The position numbers were made by a program, and so were the translations under genes. Below the pieces are notes generated by a model, which worked only from the letters and a program-made list of their open reading frames with translations, did no database searches and was not told where the DNA came from. Below are positions 9,501-14,928 of a stretch of DNA of 64,000 nt, piece by piece. This DNA comes from Lachnospiraceae bacterium (lineage in GTDB: Bacteria > Bacillota > Clostridia > Lachnospirales > Lachnospiraceae), in the NCBI GenBank assembly GCA_017428105.1, contig JAFRRM010000037.1, forward strand, positions 1-64,000, written 5' to 3'. Every line of letters begins with the position of its first letter. Positions within the stretch are counted from its first letter, which is position 1.

Positions 9501-11010
9501 CGCCATGGGCAACAAGCTGACCAGCAAGCGCTTTGAGGCGGACGGCACCCTGATCCTGGATTCCGTCTACACCTATGATGACGCCGGCCACCTGCTCCAC
9601 TCCTCCAGCACGGACGAAAAAGGGCGCACCGACAATACCGATTACGAGTGGTCCGATGATTTCCACACGCGCTACTCGCCCTGGTACTATTCCGGCAGTC
9701 TGAAACTGGCGGGCTATGACACCTATACCTTCGACGACGACGGCAACACGCTGAGCTTCTACACCTGGTACGACAGCGACGGGCACACGACCGAACGGAA
9801 GTATTTCTACCAGGAAGGCGACGGCACTTTGCCCGAACCGGAAAGACCGGATCCCGAAGCGGAGACCACGCCGGCGGAGACCATCCCGTTCCCGACGGCT
9901 CCCGAACCGGAGTGGCCGTCCGAAACGGTGAAGCGCCATCTGGAAGCCATCGCCGACACGTCCTGGTATCAGGAACTGGGCAACGATCCGAACAACGTGA
10001 AGGCGTTTCGCTCCAACATCGATTCCGTGATCGTCACCGACGATGAGCACCTGTATTTCGTGGAAAAAGAGATCGTCAAAAACAATTACGTCTACCGCAT
10101 CATGCGGACCGATCTGGACGGGCAGAACAAGGAATTCGTCACGAACGGCCGCGGCGGCCTGAACCTGCTGGACGGCTGGCTGTACTATCACGTACGCGAA
10201 AACGGCAGGTCGCGCATCGAGCGGATGGACCTGGCGGGCGGCACGCGGGAGGTGCTGCATGCGCCGGAGGACGGGACCGTCACGTCCATGCTGGTCTGCC
10301 GGGAGTATGTATTCTACTGGCTGTATTTTGAAGACTACGGTTATGTAGAGGCGATCGACCTGAAGACCGGGGCGGTGACCGATCTGGGCGGCCGGGGGGC
10401 CGACTGGGGCGCTCCGATGAGCATCTCCGACGGCCGGCTGACGGTGATCTCCCAGCCGGATTTCGGCCGGGGCGCGCGCTCCGTCTACCGCGTTTACATA
10501 TCTGCCATCCGGGACGGGGCCAGACTGGAAAAGGTGGTGGACAAGTCCGATTTCCTTTACGCCAACTCCTTCTTCTTTACCGAAGACGGAACGGTGCGCG
10601 TCGCGCCGAACGACGCGTTCGGACAGAAGAATTATTACTACCACGCCTCCTACGATCAGATCCGCGAGCTCAGGTGGCAGTATCAGAGCGACGAGACCCG
10701 GATGAGCATGAACCTGAACGAGGCGGACAGATCGCTGGCCTCTGCCCTGATCTCCAACGAGCTCCATTTCACGCTGGGCGAGGACCTGATCCTGATCGTG
10801 ACCGGCCCGGATCCGGATGCGCCGCATCTTCAGCTGATCCGCATCCCGCAGTTTGATCTGAGCAAGGCGGAGACCGTGTCGGAATTCGACGCCCGCCTGG
10901 AAGGCGCCGGAAAATCGATGGACGGGCAGACGCTGTATCTGCTGCTTTCGGAGGCGGGGGACGATGCTTCCGTGACGCAGATCGTCCGGATCCCGCGGGA
11001 AGACCGGTAG
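6562..11010 (+). CDS. Giant subtilase (S8) lipoprotein with YD-like repeats and propeller-like C-terminus
   Basis: The 1482-residue product has a lipoprotein signal (CFLLAAC lipobox), a Gly/Pro/Thr linker and an inhibitor-like propeptide (about residues 100-190). A complete S8 protease domain follows: Asp247 (GVIDSGF), His288 (SHGTFVAG), Asn435 (SAGNGD) and Ser551 (GTSIAAP). The His-Ser distance of 263 residues is long, implying an insertion. Residues ~865-1080 hold degenerate YD repeats (YTYDAMGNKL, YTYDDAGHLL), and ~1135-1480 resembles DUF5050 beta-propeller repeats (RIMRTDLDGQN, DGWLYYHV). The ATG at 6562 follows GGAGAGG by six bases; the earlier in-frame ATG at 6538 has no ribosome site. 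It lies 30 bases after the DUF1287 gene, so co-expression is likely. The substrate is unknown. Confidence 0.88.
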   Translation: MKIRRLVIPLACLCFLLAACGQQGSSAPASTDGPGSAAISTTPGDTLPVQPSDTPGGPETEPGRETTAAPGPGPDTGTVTPLDDGTGSSIYVPGPADIAEDGPGGLAYVKGTLIVSLFTDPDEDALASLAAAAGGEIVGVQHGSRPVAEIRIAAEDYEELRAAAESLETLPEVAFADPELMVTADAQAINTLTENNTPWSADGSVIADAGNEDDPSGHDWWAEAIRAYSAWEDVSFLENPIPAGVIDSGFDPQQEDLKGRISLLSLALESGSDALKPDLSLSKKDVSHGTFVAGLMAAANNDIGIRGVADQSLLYCVDRVYSVTEKRSISLSSAAFYYYYNRMHDLGVRVINHSFGPAKLTEDAFMHPDDKSRYPEEDDRMRAVELFNAYNRSYEEYERGFQIAIGETAGMFLNQLLTDWINGNEDWICVQSAGNGDSDENPISADLNSNFCSITEAIFNEKVALLKVKIGLTDEQHRRLDGLKWEDIRSRILVVGAAKNEKAAGEDDTYTPNDSSNYGKNQVDIFAPGTDVFGLNYSGAKNKYVTEDGTSIAAPIVSGAATLLWSAFPDLPADEITRILKECTDKKVIDDREKVPEKHRGEYPFLDIGQAVEYTKYYTYVRDELIPQYGLFKGAQTGTMTRADESWLKPEGIVTAWIGDIDTADDAGHEMVVFRFRRDPDSSYSDRTYDLVMDLYTLINGEVSLQDPEVKTGFFLRGNYSCRLDLEVFAYKQTEGSMLSIRIDAEDGVFTDQTLSEQKKVGTENGRLTVSDGAPAGTDPERVFVIGCDQLTSGVPLSLELRITDGCRLTYFLDLVFTDRDYTPAGYVSEYVTGTGPSGPTDLWLNPPFHGTGKRVIRTESYKNDELDYYHQFAYGEDGLLLYDGYFHADGDMSSIIAYDYDMAGCLIREREILATGQVDYEICYDNDANGYMVRKYNAPPGGGEIVDWNEYTNDADGNQLIWKGFRNKQLSFWWEYTYDAMGNKLTSKRFEADGTLILDSVYTYDDAGHLLHSSSTDEKGRTDNTDYEWSDDFHTRYSPWYYSGSLKLAGYDTYTFDDDGNTLSFYTWYDSDGHTTERKYFYQEGDGTLPEPERPDPEAETTPAETIPFPTAPEPEWPSETVKRHLEAIADTSWYQELGNDPNNVKAFRSNIDSVIVTDDEHLYFVEKEIVKNNYVYRIMRTDLDGQNKEFVTNGRGGLNLLDGWLYYHVRENGRSRIERMDLAGGTREVLHAPEDGTVTSMLVCREYVFYWLYFEDYGYVEAIDLKTGAVTDLGGRGADWGAPMSISDGRLTVISQPDFGRGARSVYRVYISAIRDGARLEKVVDKSDFLYANSFFFTEDGTVRVAPNDAFGQKNYYYHASYDQIRELRWQYQSDETRMSMNLNEADRSLASALISNELHFTLGEDLILIVTGPDPDAPHLQLIRIPQFDLSKAETVSEFDARLEGAGKSMDGQTLYLLLSEAGDDASVTQIVRIPREDR

Positions 11011-11064
11011 GGGGCAGATAGAAAATAAGATCGGCGCCGGCCGGAAGGGCGGGGCTGCGGAATC

Positions 11065-11092
11065 AAAAAAGGCGGGCCGGCGGCCCGCCTTT
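11065..11092. terminator. Bidirectional terminator between subtilase and AAA+ genes
   Basis: An 8-bp perfect stem (GGCGGGCC with GGCCCGCC) at 11071-11089 is flanked by AAAAAA on the left and TTT on the right. The six-T side serves the minus-strand AAA+ gene. The plus-strand side is weaker. Confidence 0.85.
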
Positions 11093-11106
11093 CGGTCATG
11101 ATGGGG

Positions 11107-13092
11107 TCATGCACAGAACCCGATGGGGTACCGCGGCTTTTTTTCGTGCTCCGCCCGCGGCTCTTCGAAGTCTTCGGCGGACAGGATGAATTCCGGGGCC
11201 GCCTCGGCCGGGGCGGAAGGCTCCGCGGTCTGCTCTCTGCCGCTTCCGTATACGCGGTCGGCGAAGGACAGGATCGCGTTCTCCGCCAGGTTGCGGCAGA
11301 AACGGCCGTTGCCGAAACCCGGCCGGCCGGCGGCCTGCCCGCAGATGTCCCGCACTTTGCCGGCCGCCGCCGCGTCCAGGGAGAAGCCCCGCCTTTCCGC
11401 TTCCAGGCGGACGATGCGGGCCAGGTCGGCGGGAGAATAGTCCTCAAAGCGGACCGTGAACGGGATCCGGGAACTCAGCCCCGGGTTCCGGGCGATGAAT
11501 TCCTCCATCTCCCGGGGATATCCCGCGAACACCACCACGGTCCCGTCCCGGCGGTTCTCCATCTCCTGGACGATCGTGTTGATGGCCTCGTCGCCGAAGC
11601 CCGAGCGGCTGCCGTCGACCAGGGAGTAGGCCTCGTCGATGAACAGCAGGCGGCCGCGGGCCTCGTGGAATATTTCTTTGACCTTGCAGGCGGTATGGCC
11701 GACGTATTTGCCCACCAGGTCCGCCCGGCCGGTCTCGACCGGCTCCGGGGAGGAGAGGATCCCGATCTCATGCAGGATCCCGGCCAGGATGCGGGCCACC
11801 GTGGTCTTGGCCGTGCCCGGGTTGCCCAGGAACGCCATGTTCAGGGCCATCGGAAGCGTGGCGATGCCGCGGGCGGCCATGTCCTGCTTCATCCGGGCGT
11901 AAGCCTCGATGCGGCTGACCTGAGCCTTGACGGGTTCCAGGCCGATCAGCTCCCTGAGCCGGGAACGATAGTCGACGGTCTCCTGGGGATCGGCCGGCCG
12001 GGAAGCCAGAAACCGGGCCAGTTTCGTCCGGATCTCTTCCTGCTGACGGGTGCCCAGGTTCCGGATGCCCATGAGATCCGAGTCCGACAGGTTCCGCAGG
12101 TCGCCCACGGTGAGGACGCCGGCCCGGCGGAGGCAATTGAAGGAACGGGGGCTCAGCTCCAGGACCCGCAGCGGGGCGGAATCGGCGTCACAGGCCGGCG
12201 GGCGGCCGCCCGGGACTTTTTCGTCCGTCTTGTCCGTTTCGGACGGATCGGGGGCCATGTTCGGCCGGGACAGATCGTCGTCGTCTTCGGCATCGTCTAT
12301 GTCCATGTCTTCCGGCTTGGCGTCCTTTCGCCTCTTGTCCTTCATGAGCCGGACCAGGATGCGGTCCAGGACGTATTCCGGCGGGTCGGAGGAGACGGGG
12401 GCGAAGCAGTCTTCCGGGAGCGTGTCTCCGCTGATCTCGGTGATCTGCCCGAAGGGGAAGATCCCGGAGAGGACGGCCCGGGTGCGGAGCGAGAGCTCTT
12501 CCGGGAAGGCCAGCAGCCAGGCGATGCGGCCCCATTCGTCCGCCTCGACGCCGGTGCAGAGAAAGCGGAAGACGGCTCCGGTCTCCTTCAGGGTCTCCAG
12601 GAAATCGGAAGCCCGCTTCTCCATGACGTCGCAGAAGGAGCGGCCGGGCATGCTCCGGGCAAAGGACTCCAGAGCATCGGGCTGAAAGCGGAGGGCATAG
12701 AGGCGGCCCCGCTCCCGGAGGGCGGTCTCGGCCTCTTCCGACGCGGTGTGCGGGCTCTGCGATTCCCTGAAGAGCCAGGTCAGGTCCTGCTCCGTGACCG
12801 GGCAGGCGGGGCCGGCCGGACTCATCGTGTCCCGAAAGAGCCAGGCCAGGTCGCCGTCCGTGACCGGACAGGCGGGACCCGAGAGGGCATACAGGATGGG
12901 GTCGCCGCTTCCGTTGACGGCCAGCTGCCAGCCGAGCCAGGCGGCGGGGGGAAGGCTGCGGGACAGACGGAAGAAATTATCCCAGGTCGTTTCGGCGGAA
13001 TCGTCCGGATAAGGAGAATCGGCCGGCTTTAAGGTAAGGGCAGTCAGATGAACGGGAGAGTCGGAAAAAACAGGGAATTCAGCGTCTTTCAA
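11107..13092 (-). CDS. CbxX/SpoVK-type AAA+ ATPase with an RNA polymerase alpha-CTD-like domain
   Basis: The 661-residue product has four parts. Residues 1-250 are unrecognised and contain an exact-period 22-residue tandem duplication (72-115). Residues ~255-300 are an acidic linker. Residues ~307-362 match the RNA polymerase alpha C-terminal domain (LELSPRSFNCLRRAG, TVGDLRNLSD, GIRNLG). Residues ~380-610 form a CbxX/CfxQ-SpoVK-type AAA+ domain with Walker A GNPGTAKTT (Ala replacing the usual Gly), Walker B RLLFIDEAY and sensor-like VVFAGYP. Translation starts at TTG (13092), seven bases after AGAGGTG; the preceding codon is an in-frame stop, so no earlier start exists. The domain mix suggests an ATPase that contacts DNA or the transcription machinery; this is inferred. 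Confidence 0.85.
   Translation of the reverse strand: MKDAEFPVFSDSPVHLTALTLKPADSPYPDDSAETTWDNFFRLSRSLPPAAWLGWQLAVNGSGDPILYALSGPACPVTDGDLAWLFRDTMSPAGPACPVTEQDLTWLFRESQSPHTASEEAETALRERGRLYALRFQPDALESFARSMPGRSFCDVMEKRASDFLETLKETGAVFRFLCTGVEADEWGRIAWLLAFPEELSLRTRAVLSGIFPFGQITEISGDTLPEDCFAPVSSDPPEYVLDRILVRLMKDKRRKDAKPEDMDIDDAEDDDDLSRPNMAPDPSETDKTDEKVPGGRPPACDADSAPLRVLELSPRSFNCLRRAGVLTVGDLRNLSDSDLMGIRNLGTRQQEEIRTKLARFLASRPADPQETVDYRSRLRELIGLEPVKAQVSRIEAYARMKQDMAARGIATLPMALNMAFLGNPGTAKTTVARILAGILHEIGILSSPEPVETGRADLVGKYVGHTACKVKEIFHEARGRLLFIDEAYSLVDGSRSGFGDEAINTIVQEMENRRDGTVVVFAGYPREMEEFIARNPGLSSRIPFTVRFEDYSPADLARIVRLEAERRGFSLDAAAAGKVRDICGQAAGRPGFGNGRFCRNLAENAILSFADRVYGSGREQTAEPSAPAEAAPEFILSAEDFEEPRAEHEKKPRYPIGFCA
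12748..12879 (-). repeat. 66-bp tandem duplication inside the AAA+ gene
   Basis: Two adjacent 66-base copies encode residues 72-93 and 94-115, both GPACPVT, two variable residues, DL-x-WLFR, then an SP end. DNA identity is high but not complete, so the duplication is recent yet has begun to diverge. Confidence 0.85.
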
Positions 13093-13363
13093 TCAAAGTC
13101 ACCTCTCTTTCATATAACGGCTTGCACAAAGGGAAACGTGTCGTCTGCCCGGCGTTCCGTTGGCAGGCTCGTCTCATCGCCTGCTTCCCCCGGTCCCGCG
13201 TCGGGCAGTTCTTCCTTCAGTTGTCAAGGTGCGGAGGCGCGCCGGGATGAGGGGCGCAGCGAGGCATACGGTGCGGCGGCAGAGCGCGCAGCACGGCAGC
13301 AGAGCATGCGGCACATACGGACGCAAGAACATTGGTGTTTGCCGGAAGGGATGATCGGGAGAC

Positions 13364-13481
13364 AAAAAAGGATGCCCCGACAACTCCGGGAGGGCATACT
13401 GCACCTGCGCAGCATTCCTCCTGATGTCATGGCATCTGATGAATCATAAAGCGGATTTTGAGCAGATAGAAATTATCATGC
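13364..13481 (-). ncRNA. Candidate leader or small RNA with alternative hairpins and a terminator
   Basis: A minus-strand promoter (13488-13516) predicts a transcript from about 13481. Within it, hairpin 1 pairs 13417-13421 (GGAGG in RNA sense) with 13389-13393 (CCTCC), with an inner 7-bp helix (ATGCTGC with GCAGTAT, one wobble). Hairpin 2 pairs 13392-13397 with 13372-13377 (ATGCCC with GGGCAT) and runs into TTTTTT at 13369-13364. The two hairpins share bases 13392-13393 and cannot both form fully, the layout of an attenuator. It matches no riboswitch family that I recognise. It could be a free small RNA of about 115 nt or the leader of the AAA+ gene that starts at 13092. Confidence 0.5.
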
Positions 13482-13485
13482 TCAA
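13458..13485. promoter_or_regulatory. Palindromic operator-like site at the predicted transcription start
   Basis: The site reads TTGAGCA-GATA-gaaat-TATC-a-TGCTCAA, a nearly perfect two-part palindrome with one extra base on the right. It covers the predicted start of the minus-strand leader transcript, the position expected for a repressor site. The regulator is unknown. Confidence 0.55.
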
Positions 13486-13487
13486 AT

Positions 13488-13516
13488 ATAATACCAGATG
13501 CAGCAGCAAATGTCAA
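13488..13516 (-). promoter_or_regulatory. Consensus sigma-A promoter for the leader RNA
   Basis: On the minus strand, TTGACA (13516-13511) is followed by a 17-base spacer and TATTAT (13493-13488). It is one of the best promoter matches in the window. It points toward the AAA+ gene across a 400-base untranslated stretch in which, beyond the leader structures, no gene is supported. Confidence 0.7.
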
Positions 13517-13708
13517 GAACTTTTTCTCATTTTTCCCAAAGAAAGTGGGGGCTCCGCGAAAAAACGGGCCGGACTCTTGTATTTCCGCCGTTTTTGGACT
13601 ATGCTTACCGAAAAGCCGCAGCCGTCACGGGGCAGATCGGGATGGAGAGCGCAGGGGAAAAACCGGCTCACGGAACGGGCGATACGGGCTGCGGAGCAGG
13701 AGCGGGCG

Positions 13709-14095
13709 ATGAAGGAAATACTGATCTTTACGGCTTCGGACGAAAAGTTCGGAGCGGTCAAAACGCTGGGAGAGCGGGACGGCATCCGGGTGACGCGTCT
13801 GCAGCGGGCGCAGTTCGACGTGCCGCTGTCGGAACTGCTGGGCCTGCCGCTGACTCTGCCCCGGCCGGAGAAGGCGAAAGCCGCCCCGGTGCTGTACGCA
13901 CCGCCGGAACTGATGGTGCTGCACGGCTTCGGGAGCGGGGAACTGGACGATTTTCTGGCGGAATACAGAGCGCGGGGGATCGCGCCGGTCCGGCTGAAGG
14001 CCGTGACCACGCTGTTCAATCTGGGATGGACGCCGTACGATCTGGCGGAGCATCTCCGGGAAGAGGCGGACAGATTCAAAAAGACGGGCGGCTGA
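13709..14095 (+). CDS. DUF3783 domain protein
   Basis: The 128-residue product has the DUF3783 signature near its C-terminus, KAVTTLFNLGWTPYDLAEHL, preceded by a short alpha/beta region (MKEILIFTASDEKFGAV) and a middle segment LMVLHGFGSGELDDFL. The family is common in Clostridia and has no assigned function. The ATG at 13709 follows AGGAG with six bases between. A longer in-frame opening to 13424 exists but has no ribosome site and atypical composition. It stands alone, convergent with the TIM-barrel gene, and its stop codon lies inside a shared terminator hairpin. Confidence 0.8.
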   Translation: MKEILIFTASDEKFGAVKTLGERDGIRVTRLQRAQFDVPLSELLGLPLTLPRPEKAKAAPVLYAPPELMVLHGFGSGELDDFLAEYRARGIAPVRLKAVTTLFNLGWTPYDLAEHLREEADRFKKTGG

Positions 14096-14111
14096 GAAGC
14101 GGCCCGTCTTT
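14080..14111. terminator. Bidirectional terminator overlapping the DUF3783 stop
   Basis: A perfect 10-bp stem (AAAGACGGGC with GCCCGTCTTT) encloses the TGA stop of the DUF3783 gene in its 12-base loop. A/T-rich stem ends on both sides let it serve both convergent genes. Confidence 0.8.
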
Positions 14112-14135
14112 CATATCGGAAGTTTTTTCGAAAGG

Positions 14136-14927
14136 TTACACGGTCTTCAATAATTCCTGCAGATCCTCCTCCAGCTCCGCGCCGGCCAGGGCGGGATCCA
14201 CATATTCGATGATCAGGTCCGCTTCGGGCGTCTCTCGGCGGATCTTTTCATAGACCGCGTCAAAATCCAGCGTCCCGTCATGGAGGCGGCGGTGCTGGTC
14301 GCGGCAGCCGTCGTTGTTGTGGAGGTGATAGGCGCGGATGCGGTCCTTCAGGTCGCCGATCAGCTTCGGAATGTCCCAGCCGTTGGCGTGGGCGTGGCCG
14401 ATGTCGATGAGGACCTCAAGATCCTGATCGCGGCACACGTCCGTGAATTCGGCCTGGTCCAGCAGGATGTTCCCCTGCACCTTCGTACCGGTGTTCTCCA
14501 CAAAAATGCGGCAGCCGATGGGCTCGAACAGGCCGCGCAGTTCTTCGTAACTGATCAGCGCATTCCGCAGCATTTCGTCTTTCCGGCGGGGAAGCACGAA
14601 GCAGTTGTTCAGGTGCATGGTGAAATGGCGGCTGTGCAACAGACGGGCGTACTCCAGGGTCTTTCGGACGTGGTACATGGTCCGTTCATAGGTCTGGCCG
14701 TCGCGGGGCGCGGAATGCTCCGCTTCGTAGACCGGACCGTGGAAGGAGACCGGGCAGGCGGCAAGATCGTCCAGATGGCGCTGCAGAGCCGGTTCGAAAT
14801 CCGGCAGATCGAACATGGAAAGGACCTCGAAACCGAGGCGGCCGGGATAGCGGCGCAGCAGTTCGGGGATCCGGTCCATGCCGGAGGCGCCGAATACGCA
14901 GGTGTTGATGTAGATCGGGGCGCTCAT
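14136..14927 (-). CDS. Sugar isomerase / AP-endonuclease-like TIM-barrel protein
   Basis: The 263-residue product belongs to the xylose isomerase-like TIM-barrel superfamily (AP endonuclease family 2 fold). Metal-binding segments are visible: VSFHGPVYEAEH, FTMHLNNC, IFVENTG (Glu), LIDIGHAHANG (Asp/His), YHLHNNDG, and a late LIIEYVDP (Glu). The substrate could be a sugar phosphate or abasic DNA, and sequence alone does not decide. Its start lies one base after the polA stop, so the two are certainly co-transcribed. A DNA-repair role beside polA is tempting, but the length fits the isomerase/epimerase branch equally well. Confidence 0.8.
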   Translation of the reverse strand: MSAPIYINTCVFGASGMDRIPELLRRYPGRLGFEVLSMFDLPDFEPALQRHLDDLAACPVSFHGPVYEAEHSAPRDGQTYERTMYHVRKTLEYARLLHSRHFTMHLNNCFVLPRRKDEMLRNALISYEELRGLFEPIGCRIFVENTGTKVQGNILLDQAEFTDVCRDQDLEVLIDIGHAHANGWDIPKLIGDLKDRIRAYHLHNNDGCRDQHRRLHDGTLDFDAVYEKIRRETPEADLIIEYVDPALAGAELEEDLQELLKTV

Positions 14928-14928
14928 G

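Noticed and set aside
7039..10827. Very long open frame on the minus strand opposite the subtilase gene
   Set aside because: It is the complement of a well-supported gene; high G+C and codon bias keep the antisense frame open. No domain is recognisable and composition is His/Val/Arg-biased as in shadow frames.
13100..13365. Noncoding stretch examined for RNase P RNA, tmRNA, SRP RNA or T-box
   Set aside because: None of their conserved sequence blocks was found on either strand; beyond the leader structures at 13364-13516 I see nothing that can be named.
13224..13430. Cys/Arg-rich small frame on the minus strand within the leader region
   Set aside because: Its candidate start is only one base after GGAGG, it reads through the proposed terminator, and it has no recognisable family. 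Structure of the RNA explains the region better.
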